Below are positions 16,443 through 24,803 of a stretch of 34,319 nt of DNA, piece by piece. Origin of the DNA: Planctomycetota bacterium (GTDB lineage: Bacteria > Planctomycetota > UBA8742 > UBA2392); contig JADLBZ010000257.1 of assembly GCA_020847415.1 (NCBI GenBank), positions 1 to 34,319 on the forward strand, written 5' to 3'. The position numbers and the translations under genes were made by a program. The first letter of the stretch is position 1; each line of letters begins with the position of its first letter. The notes under the pieces were generated by a model. That model did no database searches. It had not been told where the DNA came from and was given only the letters and a program-made list of their open reading frames with translations.

Positions 16443-16578
16443 ATTGAAATTGGGGGTGTCCGCCCCGCTGCCGCGCCAGGCCGCGATGGGCGCTCGCGAC
16501 GCGCGCCCTCCGGGCTTCTGTTGCTCGCTATCGCGGAAAAGACCGCAAGCAATGGATGGAGCCACCCCCGAACTCAAT
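16443..16578 (+). repeat. Dispersed intergenic repeat, copy B, with inverted ends
   Basis: This 136-bp stretch lies between the convergent FNT and glnE genes, and its internal part matches copy A (6541-6663). Its two ends form an 18-bp imperfect inverted repeat: ATTGAAATTGGGGGTGTC (16443-16460) against the reverse complement of 16561-16578, with four mismatches. Each end starts about 12-17 nt from a stop codon of the flanking gene. It looks like a MITE/REP-like element or a bidirectional 3'-end structure. No protein is proposed. Confidence 0.65.
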
Positions 16579-16594
16579 CGTGATGCACCAGTAG

Positions 16595-19500
16595 TCACGG
16601 CTGAACAATGCGCTGCACGGCGGCCTGCACCCTGCCCCGGTGATACGCCAGCTCCTGCAACAGTTGGGCCCCGGCAGCCATGCCGCCGGACGCCGCGTAG
16701 CCCAGGCGCCGGGCATAGGCCTCAAGCTCTTCGCCCTCGGGCACCGCATCCAGCGGCTGTCCTGAGTGCAGTTGCAGGCGGTTGATGGCCTGGCGCAGAA
16801 AGGTGTAGCTCTCGGTCAGTTCGTCGGAGGTGCGGGCGTCCAGCAGGCCCGATTGCCGCGCCGCCTCCAGCAGGGCCAGCACGTCCGGGTTGCGCAGGGC
16901 CGGCTGTTCGCGGCCGTGGCGCATCTGCAGGTGGGCCAGCACGAACTCGATGTCCATGGTACCGCCGGCGGCGCGCTTGAGGTCACCAGCCGCGGCCTCG
17001 CGCTGCACGCGGGCGCGCATGTCCAGCATCTGGGCGGCGTCGGCGGGCGCGCCATAGACAAAGCGCTCCAGGATGCCCGCCACGCGAGCTGCAATCGCGC
17101 CCGAGCCGGGCAGCACGCGCGCCCGGCAGGCGGCGATGCGTTCCCAATATCCCGCATCGCCCTGCAGGTAGCGCTCCAGTTCCTCGGGCGTCGTGGCCAG
17201 AGTCCCGGCCCTGCCGCGGGGCCGCAGGCGCAGGTCCACGTCGCACAGCTTGCCGCGCTCGCCGGCGGCAGTCAGCAGGTCCAGCACCCTTCGCACGACA
17301 CGGGCGTAGAAGGTCTGGGCCTGGGCGGGGTCCGCCATCGCCGCCGGGTCATAGACAAATACCAGGTCCAGGTCGCTGGCATAGTGCATGGCGCCGCTGC
17401 CCATCTTGCCCAACCCCACCACGGCCAGCCGCTCGCGGGGGGCATCCTGCAACAGGTCGCGGGCCGGGCGGCCGTCCAGGTCGCGGCTCAACTCGACGCG
17501 CAGAGCCTCGTCCAGGGCGGCATCCAGCAGCGTCTCGGCCAGCACACACAGTTCCCGCAGGGTCTCCGGCAGGGGTGTGCGACCGGTGATGTCCAGCAGG
17601 CCAATGCGCAGCACCTCGGCGTCTCGCTGGCTGAAGAGCCCCTCGGCCGGTTCGCGGGCAGAGGCCATGCGGCTGTGCAGGTCGGCGCGCAGGCGGGCGG
17701 GGTCCAGTGCCGTGAAAGTCTGCAGCTCGTCAATGAACTCGTCCACCATGCCGGGGCGGCCGGCCAGCATGCCGGACAACCAGTCTGACTGTGCCGCAAT
17801 GGTGCCAAAGATGCGCAAGGCCCGGGGGTCTTCGGCGATCAGCTCGAACAACATCGTCTTGGCGCCCAGGTTGGCCACGATGCGCTCAAAGTTGCGCAGG
17901 GTGGCGTCCGGGTCCGGCGTGGCAGCCACAAACTCAAGCAGGTGGGGCATGATCGAGGCCAGGTACTTGCGGGCACGGGGCGCGTACAGCCGGTTCTCGG
18001 GCGACTCCTCGGCCAGCTCACGAATCGCGTGATAGGCCCCGGAAAGGTCCCGGAAGCCGTAGCGCCCCAGCACCGGGGCGGCTTGGGCCTGCTCAAGGTC
18101 CGGGTCCAGCACCAGCTCACTCTCGGCATGGGAGGCTGATGAGAACAAGCCGGCAAACAGCCGCACCATCAGCCCGCGCGAGCGCAGGGTGTGGGCGCGC
18201 AGCCGGGTGGCCAACTGGCGGGCGGCATCCAGCCTGCGTTCGCCGCCCAGGCCCAGGCAGCGACCGATGCGCGCCAGTTCAGCGGGGGCCGAGGGCAGGG
18301 TGTGGGTCTGGACGCCTTCCCACAGTTGCAGGCGGTGCTCCACGGCGCGCAAGTACTCGTAGGCCTGGGCCAGTTCGCCCGCTTCGGCCTGCTTCAGCAC
18401 GCCGTGGGCCGCCAGGGCGCGCAGGGCAGGCAGGGTGCCGCGCTCACGCAACTGGGGCAGACGCCCGCCGTTCAGCAGTTGCAGGAACTGGGTGATGAAC
18501 TCGATGTCGCGGATGCCGCCAAAGCCGGTCTTTACATCGAGAAAGGTCTCGGCCCGCAGGTCGGTGCGCTTTTCAATGACGCGCTTCACCTCCTGCATGC
18601 GGTTGATGTCCTCGACGCTCAAGTACTTGCGAAACACCCAGGGCTGCAGCTTCTCCAGCATGGCCTGGCCCAGTTCCAGGTCGCCGGCGCAGGCGCGGGC
18701 CTTGAGCAGGGCCTGGCGCTCCAGGGTGGTGCCATAGCTGTGGTAGTAGTCGAGGGTGGATTGCACGCTGCGCGCCAGGCGCCCGCGCTTGCCCTCGGGC
18801 CGCAGGCGGGTATCCACGCGAAAGACCAGGCCCTCCTCGGTAACCTGGTCGAGCAGGGGAATCAGGCGCTCCGCCAGCTTGACCGCCCAGGCCTGCGCGC
18901 CGGGGTGCTCGCCGGAGAACACAAACATCACGTCAATGTCCGAGCTGTAGTTCAACTCCTCGGCGCCGTGCTTGCCCAGGGCGATCACGCAGAAGCGCAG
19001 GCCCGGCGGCTCGGCGGGGCTGCCCCGGGCGCGCAACTCGGCGGCGGCACAGCAAAGGGCCGCCTGCAGGGCGCCATCGGCCGTGGCGGAAATGCCCCGG
19101 GCCACTTCCTCCATCGGGCGCTTCAGCACAGCCTCCTGGTACAGCACTCGCAACAGGAAGGAATGGTGGTTCTCGCGAAGGGCAGGCAGCACGGGCCGGC
19201 CGGAGGCAATGAGGGCCCGGGCGGCATCGGCCACGGCGTGCGCGGTTACGGGGGCAGCCAGGGCAGCTTCGTCGGCGGCCAGGAACCACCGCCACCCACC
19301 GGCCTCGAGGTAACGGCCCAACAGCCGCGAGTGCCCCAGCACGACGAACAGCCGCAAGAAGGCGGCGGGGGCTTTGAGGGCAACGGTGACGAACTCGCCC
19401 ACGGCGGCGGCATCGCGACGCAAGAGGCGCTCGACGGCGGTCACGGATTCCTCAGGTGCGGGCGAGCCGTCGAAGGCGCGGGCCAGCAAGTCCACAAAGT

Positions 19501-19651
19501 TGGCCGCGTCGCTGTCGGGAACGCGTTGCAGGTCCTCGCGGATGCCCTCAGCTGCTGCCTGCAGCACTTCGCCGGCGGTGGGCGCCGGCTCGTCGGCCGC
19601 CTCGGGGGCGGGCATGGGCCAGTCGAGCGTCCTGGGATCGGGCTCGTTCAC
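16595..19651 (-). CDS. glnE: Bifunctional glutamine synthetase adenylyltransferase/adenylyl-removing enzyme GlnE
   Basis: 1018 residues with the two nucleotidyltransferase domains typical of GlnE. The N-terminal (deadenylating) domain has GKHGAEELNYSSDIDVMF near 226-243. The C-terminal (adenylating) domain has GLGKMGSGAMHYASDLDLVF near 746-766. Each is followed by further conserved segments, such as VDTRLRPEGKRGRL and VDLRLRPRGRAGTL, and a helical domain. The enzyme adjusts glutamine synthetase activity to nitrogen status under PII control. The N-terminal 60 residues are acidic and weakly conserved. The start is a GTG with no clear ribosome binding site; TACACT lies 6 nt upstream, so a leaderless transcript is possible. 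The gene upstream (NYN) ends 33 bp away. Neither glnA nor glnB is in the window. Confidence 0.93.
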   Translation of the reverse strand: MNEPDPRTLDWPMPAPEAADEPAPTAGEVLQAAAEGIREDLQRVPDSDAANFVDLLARAFDGSPAPEESVTAVERLLRRDAAAVGEFVTVALKAPAAFLRLFVVLGHSRLLGRYLEAGGWRWFLAADEAALAAPVTAHAVADAARALIASGRPVLPALRENHHSFLLRVLYQEAVLKRPMEEVARGISATADGALQAALCCAAAELRARGSPAEPPGLRFCVIALGKHGAEELNYSSDIDVMFVFSGEHPGAQAWAVKLAERLIPLLDQVTEEGLVFRVDTRLRPEGKRGRLARSVQSTLDYYHSYGTTLERQALLKARACAGDLELGQAMLEKLQPWVFRKYLSVEDINRMQEVKRVIEKRTDLRAETFLDVKTGFGGIRDIEFITQFLQLLNGGRLPQLRERGTLPALRALAAHGVLKQAEAGELAQAYEYLRAVEHRLQLWEGVQTHTLPSAPAELARIGRCLGLGGERRLDAARQLATRLRAHTLRSRGLMVRLFAGLFSSASHAESELVLDPDLEQAQAAPVLGRYGFRDLSGAYHAIRELAEESPENRLYAPRARKYLASIMPHLLEFVAATPDPDATLRNFERIVANLGAKTMLFELIAEDPRALRIFGTIAAQSDWLSGMLAGRPGMVDEFIDELQTFTALDPARLRADLHSRMASAREPAEGLFSQRDAEVLRIGLLDITGRTPLPETLRELCVLAETLLDAALDEALRVELSRDLDGRPARDLLQDAPRERLAVVGLGKMGSGAMHYASDLDLVFVYDPAAMADPAQAQTFYARVVRRVLDLLTAAGERGKLCDVDLRLRPRGRAGTLATTPEELERYLQGDAGYWERIAACRARVLPGSGAIAARVAGILERFVYGAPADAAQMLDMRARVQREAAAGDLKRAAGGTMDIEFVLAHLQMRHGREQPALRNPDVLALLEAARQSGLLDARTSDELTESYTFLRQAINRLQLHSGQPLDAVPEGEELEAYARRLGYAASGGMAAGAQLLQELAYHRGRVQAAVQRIVQP

Positions 19652-19674
19652 GCCGCGAGTGTAGTACCTGATTG

Positions 19675-19696
19675 GCCGGCCGCGCTACTGGAGGCG
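19675..19696. repeat. 22-bp direct repeat, left copy
   Basis: Exact copy of 20646-20667. It covers the last codons (Arg-Leu-Gln-stop) of the NYN gene and the bases after it. The two copies are 971 bp apart and enclose the NYN gene. Confidence 0.8.
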
Positions 19697-20515
19697 CTTC
19701 CGGCACTCGTCAAGGAAGGCCGAGCGGAGCTGGCGCTTTTGTGCGGGATTCAGCGAGGTGCCGCCAAGCGCTTGACTGCCCGTAAGCAGCAACTGTCGAT
19801 CCAGCTGAGACGGGACAGCGCCGCCCTCTGACTCGCGGATCACGGCCGTCACTTCCTCAAGGCTGAGCCGTCCGGCAATGTGCCGTGCGGTAGCCTTGAT
19901 TCCGTCTTGTCCGGCATCCGTTGAGGCAGGGCTTGAGGGCGAAGCCGGTTGTACAGCCAACTGCAACGCTGTCGCCGGCGGAGCGACCCGACTCAGGAAT
20001 GTCTCGACTTCTGCCAGGGTCAACTCGCGAACGCTGTCTGCCTCTTGCACCAGAAAGCCGGATTGATTTTCGCGCGCCGGGGCAACTCCTAGCAGGTGCA
20101 CACGGACACCGAACTCCTGAGCCTGTTGGACACCGACCCGAATGTCTTCGTCTCCGGTCAAGAGCAGCACGTCCGCCATTGCCCGATTGCGCGCCAAGTT
20201 GATGAGATCGGTAACGATGAGCGAGTCCACGCCCTTCTGTTGTCCCTGCTGATTTACGAACCCCAGGCGGAGCTTCACGCTGGGCCGGTATGCAAGGGCA
20301 AGTTGCTGCGGTGTCGGCCCCGTGGAAGTGCCGTCGTACCAGTAAACCCTCAGAAGCGGCAGCTCTGTGATGTCAGCAACGAGGCCGGTGAGCAATTTCA
20401 GCACCGCATCGTAGTTGAGGTTCAGCTCGCCGCGGGGCAGCTTCTCATTGCTGATCAGCTTCGACCCGGCAGCAAAGAGGTACCCCGCGTCAACAAAGAC
20501 AGCCGTGCGATCCAT
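19685..20515 (-). CDS. NYN-domain (PIN-like) protein, possible ribonuclease
   Basis: 276 residues. Residues 1-150 are a NYN domain of the LabA/TTHA-type PIN superfamily: FVDAGYLF (Asp9), YWYDG (Asp61), KGVDSLIVTDL (Asp97, Asp103) and LLLTGDEDIRVGVQQAQEFGVRVHLLG (Asp122, Asp124), which supply the acidic metal-binding cluster. A linker rich in Ala/Pro/Ser follows. The C-terminal 70 residues are helical (KATARHIAGRLSLEEVTAVIRES), resembling accessory domains of NYN proteins, and their role is unknown. Members cleave RNA, but the target here cannot be inferred. Codon choice is less GC-rich than in glnE. The gene sits inside a 971-bp unit bounded by 22-bp direct repeats. Confidence 0.85.
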   Translation of the reverse strand: MDRTAVFVDAGYLFAAGSKLISNEKLPRGELNLNYDAVLKLLTGLVADITELPLLRVYWYDGTSTGPTPQQLALAYRPSVKLRLGFVNQQGQQKGVDSLIVTDLINLARNRAMADVLLLTGDEDIRVGVQQAQEFGVRVHLLGVAPARENQSGFLVQEADSVRELTLAEVETFLSRVAPPATALQLAVQPASPSSPASTDAGQDGIKATARHIAGRLSLEEVTAVIRESEGGAVPSQLDRQLLLTGSQALGGTSLNPAQKRQLRSAFLDECRKRLQ

Positions 20516-20540
20516 GGTCTACGTAACCGTTGGAATCAAT

Positions 20541-20570
20541 AAGAAGGCCCCGGATTACGGGGCCTTTTTC
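20541..20570. terminator. Bidirectional-looking terminator between anti-sigma-like and NYN genes
   Basis: Perfect 8-bp stem AAGGCCCC/GGGGCCTT with a 7-nt loop (20544-20566). On the plus strand TTTTT spans the stem end; on the minus strand CTTATT follows. For the minus-strand genes it would end the anti-sigma-like transcript upstream of the NYN gene. Confidence 0.7.
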
Positions 20571-20645
20571 AATACGCCGCCCCATTGCTCCATAGTCGGG
20601 ACGACAATTACTAAGGATGCCGCTGCGCTGCATGCGGGTCAAGTA

Positions 20646-20667
20646 GCCGGCCGCGCTACTGGAGGCG
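20646..20667. repeat. 22-bp direct repeat, right copy
   Basis: Exact copy of 19675-19696. Here it spans the Arg-Leu-Gln-stop end of the anti-sigma-like gene and ten bases beyond, so both flanking genes end in the same codons. Confidence 0.8.
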
Positions 20668-22188
20668 GACGCGCAGGCGCACGGTGCGGCCTGGTGCAGC
20701 ATTCTCGGCAGCCTCCCCGTCCGCTTCTTCGGCGGGCTTCGTGGCAGCCTGGGTCTTGGTCGCACCCGGCCGCAGGGACTCCGGCAGGTAACCGTTGCCC
20801 GGGCCCGCGGCGGGCTCGGCCTTCACGCCGGCCGGAATCTTGAGGTTGCCCAGTTCCTGCTCGCCGGCCAGGCGCTTCAGCGCACCCAGCAGCTCCGGCA
20901 GGCGCGACTCATCCAGCTCAATCACCACGCTCTCGGTCTCTGCGTCCGGGTCCAGCTGTGCCTTGCCGTGCAGCGCGCCCACCCGCAGCACCTCGGCCTG
21001 GGCAGCCAGGGCCATGGCGGTTTCCAGAGTCACCGTCACGTCGCCTGCGTCGTTGCTGTCCTCGTTCTGCTCCTCAGCGGCGCCGCCTGTGCCGCCGCCC
21101 AGGGCCGGCTGGGCCGGGGGCTCGGGCTGGGGCTTGCCCTTGGCTCGGCCGAAATCAGAGCCGTCCTTGGAGTCGCCGCCCTGAGGCTGCTGGTTGGGCT
21201 CACCCTGCACGCCGCCCAGGCCCTGCTTGTCGTCGGTCGGGCCGGCAACGGACTTCTTGGGAGCCTCGCGGTCGTCTTCGCCCTTGGATTCCCGGGCGCC
21301 TTCCTCGACCTTCTCCTCTGAGTCATTGCGCGAGTTGCTGGAATCGTCCCAGGTTTCGTTCTTCTTCTTGCCCCTTGCCACGCCGCCGCCACCGCCCGTG
21401 TCGCCGCCAGCGCGCTCGCGCTCAGTGCCGTGCTTTGGTGCCGGCTCGCTGCCGCCCGCTGCACCGGTGCGGCCCGTGGATTCCACCTTGCGGACTTCCT
21501 CTGCCAGCCCGTCTGTATTTGCACCAGGCGCCGGGGCAGGGTTGGCAGGGTCTGAAGCAGCAGGGTCCTCGCCTTCCGCCTCGCGACGCAGGGCGGCACC
21601 TTCCTTAGCCAGCTCCTTGCCCAGATTCTCGCCGTAGTCCTTCTTCAGGTCGCCGGTCTTGGCCCCGTCTTCTTCCAAGGCTTCCAGCGCGTAGACATCC
21701 TTGGCGGGCTTGTCTGCCGTGCTGCTTTCCGGCTCCGGCACGCGCGCCTGAACTGCCGTATCCAGGCCCGGCAACTCACGGGCGATACCGGTGCCGCGCT
21801 CGGGCGCGGGCTCAAGCAACGACGGCCCGAACATGATGCCCAGGCTGATGACGAGGGCCGCCGCAGCCGCCACAAAGGGCATGCGCCAGGTGGTGGTGGG
21901 CAGGGCGTGAACCTTGCCGCCTTCCTGTTTCCGGTTGGTGGGGCGCGAAATGCCGTCTACATCACTATCCAGGGCGACCAGAACGCGGCTGGCCAGGCCC
22001 ACCGGGGCGCGCAACGCACCGTGGCGCTGCACCAGCCCGCTCAGGGCCTGCACGCAACGCAGATACTCGGCGGCCTCGGGCCGGGCCAGCAGGGCTTCTG
22101 CCTGCCGGGCCTCGGCGCCGGCCAGCTCGCCGTCCGCGTGGGCGGACAGCAGCTCGCGTTCAGCCTGGTTCAGCTCGCTGCGTTCCAT
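20656..22188 (-). CDS. Anti-sigma-factor-like single-pass membrane protein with long disordered region
   Basis: 510 residues from the ATG at 22188. The N-terminus LNQAERELLSAHADGELAGAEARQAEALLARPEAAEYL matches the putative zinc-finger/anti-sigma N-terminal helix pattern of Planctomycetes-type anti-sigma proteins. Only His17 and Cys45 are present, so a full HxxxCxxC zinc site is missing. One membrane helix lies at about 103-121. Residues 150-400 are acidic, Gly/Lys-rich and low-complexity. The last 130 residues form a folded domain beginning DVTVTLETAMALAAQAEVLRVG, possibly periplasmic. No sigma factor is adjacent (the upstream gene is exonuclease III). Role: probably regulation, unproven. A longer frame upstream exists but lacks family similarity. 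Confidence 0.65.
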   Translation of the reverse strand: MERSELNQAERELLSAHADGELAGAEARQAEALLARPEAAEYLRCVQALSGLVQRHGALRAPVGLASRVLVALDSDVDGISRPTNRKQEGGKVHALPTTTWRMPFVAAAAALVISLGIMFGPSLLEPAPERGTGIARELPGLDTAVQARVPEPESSTADKPAKDVYALEALEEDGAKTGDLKKDYGENLGKELAKEGAALRREAEGEDPAASDPANPAPAPGANTDGLAEEVRKVESTGRTGAAGGSEPAPKHGTERERAGGDTGGGGGVARGKKKNETWDDSSNSRNDSEEKVEEGARESKGEDDREAPKKSVAGPTDDKQGLGGVQGEPNQQPQGGDSKDGSDFGRAKGKPQPEPPAQPALGGGTGGAAEEQNEDSNDAGDVTVTLETAMALAAQAEVLRVGALHGKAQLDPDAETESVVIELDESRLPELLGALKRLAGEQELGNLKIPAGVKAEPAAGPGNGYLPESLRPGATKTQAATKPAEEADGEAAENAAPGRTVRLRVRLQ

Positions 22189-22307
22189 GGCGCACCATCC
22201 AGCCTGCCCCACCGTGGGGCCTGCAACTTTGACGCCTTGGGTTGCGGGCTGGTTCCACCCATTTGCGGGCAGGGCCGCCACTATGCAAGGGGTTGGCAGA
22301 TTTGGGG

Positions 22308-23102
22308 TTATTCCGCCAGCTCGCACAGCACGGGGGTGTGGTCGCTGGGGCGCTCCCAGGTGCGGGGGTCCACGTCAATCCAGGCCTTCTTCACCGAGCC
22401 CTTCAGGCCTTGCGAGACCCAGATCTGGTCAATGCGCATGCCCCGATTCTTGCCATAGCCGAACCCGCGGTAGTCCCACCACGAGTACAGGCCCGGCCGC
22501 TGGTCCACCAGCCGCAGGCTGTCGTGCAGGCCCCAGTCCGCGAGGTGCCTCAGCCACTGGTGCTCGCGGGGATGAAACCCCACGCTGCCGGCGCACCCCT
22601 CCGGGTCCCACACGTCGCGGGCCTCGGGGGCAATGTTCGTATCGCCGCACAGGGCCAGCGGCGCGCCGGGCTTGGCCAGCCCGTCCAGATGGGCGCGCAG
22701 GGCAGCAAAGAACCGCTCTTTGTACTCGAACTTGTCGCTCTTGGGGTCCTGGCCGTTGGGGCAGTACACCGACAGCACATGCACGCCCTGGATCACAGCC
22801 TCCAGCAGCCGCGCCTGCCCTTCTTCGCCGGCAAAGCCGGGAATGACCTCCTCAATGGGCAGCCGCGAGATCACCGCCACGCCGTTGTAGGTGGGCTGGG
22901 CGTGCACGGCGGCCTCGTAACCCAGGGCCCCCAGTTCATCGAAGGGGAACTCCTCCTCGCGCACCTTCAGTTCCTGCAGGCACATGACGTCGGGCTTGGC
23001 GGTGGCCAGCCAATCCAGCAAGTGTTGCTTACGGGCGCGGATGGAGTTGACGTTCCAGGTGGCAATCAGAATCGGGGCCCCGTCTATGAGCCTGTCCGGC
23101 AA
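22308..23102 (-). CDS. xth: Exodeoxyribonuclease III / AP endonuclease
   Basis: 264 residues of the exonuclease-endonuclease-phosphatase superfamily, close to the 268 of E. coli XthA. Motifs: ATWNVNSIRARKQHLLDWL, the metal-binding Glu in MCLQELKV, YNGVAVISR, SVYCPNGQ, LALCGDTNIAPEARDVWDP (Thr in place of the common Phe/Tyr before Asn), RIDQIWVS and the C-terminal RPSDHTPV His. It repairs abasic sites and trims 3' ends. The start is weakly supported: TTG at 23102 is the only usable start codon just before ATWNVNS in frame, preceded by GAACGGG. An intergenic gap of 119 bp separates it from the next minus-strand gene. Confidence 0.92.
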   Translation of the reverse strand: MPDRLIDGAPILIATWNVNSIRARKQHLLDWLATAKPDVMCLQELKVREEEFPFDELGALGYEAAVHAQPTYNGVAVISRLPIEEVIPGFAGEEGQARLLEAVIQGVHVLSVYCPNGQDPKSDKFEYKERFFAALRAHLDGLAKPGAPLALCGDTNIAPEARDVWDPEGCAGSVGFHPREHQWLRHLADWGLHDSLRLVDQRPGLYSWWDYRGFGYGKNRGMRIDQIWVSQGLKGSVKKAWIDVDPRTWERPSDHTPVLCELAE

Positions 23103-23145
23103 CCCGTTCGCGGGCGCTTTCGGGCGGTGAACTTCGCGTTACGGC

Positions 23146-23192
23146 GGCTGCCTCACCCCATGTGGCTCCAGCCACACCTCGGCTCGGCAGCC
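23146..23192. other. Nested hairpin between beta-barrel gene and exonuclease III gene
   Basis: Outer stem GGCTGCC (23146-23152) with GGCAGCC (23186-23192), enclosing a second hairpin TGTGGCT/AGCCACA (23161-23176). It lies downstream of the beta-barrel gene on the minus strand and could stop that transcript. There is no T-run. Confidence 0.35.
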
Positions 23193-23249
23193 TTGTCTCG
23201 CTCGTTCGGCGCTCCGGAATCGCCTGCGCTCAGAGGTGCCGGACGGGCT

Positions 23250-24662
23250 CTAAAAGTAGTAGGTGTAGCCCACCACCAGAGCCAGCGAGAAGTACGAGAC
23301 GGCCTTGTTCTGGCTGGCGCCCAGCAGCCGGCCGGTTTCCATGGGAGAGTCCAAGTTCACGGGCTGCTTGCCCTTGCCGGCGCCAAAGCCCAGCGCAATG
23401 CCGATCAGGAACTCGTGTTTGGGGCTGCCGTCGTCCTGGCGGGTGGTGTAGGCAATGCCGTGGGTGACATGCCAGAGGTCCCAGCTTGAGATGCCCAGGG
23501 CTGTCTGGCTGTCCCACAAGTAGTCCGCGGCATAGTCGCTGCGGAAGCTCCACAACGCACTCCAGTCCTGCAGGAAGCGGTGCTCGCCGGACAGCCCGAA
23601 GTTGAAGGCGCCCCGCCGGCCGTCGTACACGGTCAGAAAGTCCCGCGCCCCGCCCGTGGACAACCCGCCGCGCAGGTAGGGTGCGTCGTGTGCGGGCTTG
23701 GCGGCGGCGTACTTGCCCACGGGCAAGAACCACTCCCAGGCAAAGGCCAGGGTGTTGATGCCGAAGCTCCAGTCCACGCCCGAGGCAAAGGACCAGGGCG
23801 AGCGGAACTGGCTGGGCACGCTGCTTTGGCGGGCGTTGGCCTCAAGGTTGTCGGCGGTGCCGTCGCCGTTGATGTCCAGGTCGTTGACCGTGACCTGCCG
23901 CCGTACCGTGCTGTAACCCAGCAACTGCAGGCTGGGGGTGGTCACCGTGAAGCCCAGCTTCACCGCCCCCAAGTCCAGCGCCACGCCCAGCTTGTTGACG
24001 ACGCGGACGTCCCAGTAGTCGAGGCCGAAGTTCACGTCGGCGCCATAAGTCTGGGTGCCCGCCACCGCGCGGGTGGACACCGAGTTCTCGATGTCCTCGA
24101 AGCGCAGGGCGCCGAAGTGACTTACGCCCACCGAGATCCAGTCCGTGATCGCCCACGAGTAGCACAGGCCCGCCCAGTACTCCTCGGTGGCGGTGTACAT
24201 GTCAAAGGTGCCGATGTAGTCCTCGGACCCCGGCGAGCGGGTGTCGTCAATGACGTTCAGCAGGGCCTCGCGCCGGGCCGACGCGCGGGCGTTAAAGAAC
24301 TGCCGGGCCATGATCTGGAAGCCCAGGGCGTGGCCGGGCGCGCCATCGAACAGGAACACGCCTGCCGCAGCCAGGGGCACAATGTCGCCCTCCAGCGAGC
24401 CCAGGTCCTGCCCCTTGCCGGCACCATCGGGCATGGAAAGCACCGATAGCTGGTAGGCGTCAGCGCTGACCTTGAGCGCGTCGTTGGTCAGCCAGCCCAC
24501 CCGCCCGGGGTTGTAGTAGACGGCGCTGGTGTCCTCACAGCCGCCCAGCACAATGCCGCCGCGCAGGCCGCTGCGCGTGCCAAACTGGTGCGTCCAGTAC
24601 TGGCGGTCCTGTGCGCCTGCGGCACAGGCCAGCACCACCATCAGCAGAGCCAGTCGAGCCAT
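23250..24662 (-). CDS. Outer-membrane beta-barrel protein (PorV/FadL-like)
   Basis: 470 residues with a signal peptide (MARLALLMVVLACAAGAQ) and alternating hydrophobic strands throughout, ending in ALVVGYTYYF; the terminal Phe with the aromatic YTYYF run is the usual beta-barrel assembly signal. Early conserved text (SAVYYNPG, then SADAYQLSVL) recalls FadL/PorV-type barrels. The start at 24662 has a strong GGAGGGG 5 nt upstream and gives the signal peptide; the longer frame that crosses into the sigma gene is an artefact. It is transcribed divergently from the ECF sigma gene, which may regulate it. The substrate is unknown. Confidence 0.8.
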   Translation of the reverse strand: MARLALLMVVLACAAGAQDRQYWTHQFGTRSGLRGGIVLGGCEDTSAVYYNPGRVGWLTNDALKVSADAYQLSVLSMPDGAGKGQDLGSLEGDIVPLAAAGVFLFDGAPGHALGFQIMARQFFNARASARREALLNVIDDTRSPGSEDYIGTFDMYTATEEYWAGLCYSWAITDWISVGVSHFGALRFEDIENSVSTRAVAGTQTYGADVNFGLDYWDVRVVNKLGVALDLGAVKLGFTVTTPSLQLLGYSTVRRQVTVNDLDINGDGTADNLEANARQSSVPSQFRSPWSFASGVDWSFGINTLAFAWEWFLPVGKYAAAKPAHDAPYLRGGLSTGGARDFLTVYDGRRGAFNFGLSGEHRFLQDWSALWSFRSDYAADYLWDSQTALGISSWDLWHVTHGIAYTTRQDDGSPKHEFLIGIALGFGAGKGKQPVNLDSPMETGRLLGASQNKAVSYFSLALVVGYTYYF

Positions 24663-24668
24663 AACCCC

Positions 24669-24685
24669 CTCCCGTGTGACGGGAG
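24669..24685. promoter_or_regulatory. Inverted repeat overlapping the beta-barrel gene promoter/leader
   Basis: CTCCCGT-GTG-ACGGGAG, a 7-bp perfect inverted repeat. It overlaps the possible -10 (24684-24689) and the Shine-Dalgarno sequence of the beta-barrel gene. It could be an operator or an mRNA hairpin masking the ribosome binding site. Confidence 0.5.
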
Positions 24686-24714
24686 TATAGCCGGATCTCT
24701 CACTGCCGTGGCAA
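24684..24714 (-). promoter_or_regulatory. Possible promoter of the beta-barrel gene
   Basis: On the minus strand TTGCCA (24709-24714) and TATACT (24684-24689, one mismatch to TATAAT) are separated by 19 nt, slightly long. Transcription would start just ahead of the ribosome binding site. A separate 12-bp perfect palindrome, CCGGAATTCCGG (24738-24749), lies further up in the same divergent spacer and might be an operator for either gene. Confidence 0.4.
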
Positions 24715-24803
24715 GCACCCGCAAAACGGGGCCAACGCCGGAATTCCGGTTTTTCGTGCCACCTTTCGCGCGCCCGGTTGCTTGTGGGATGATGGAAGCG
24801 CTC

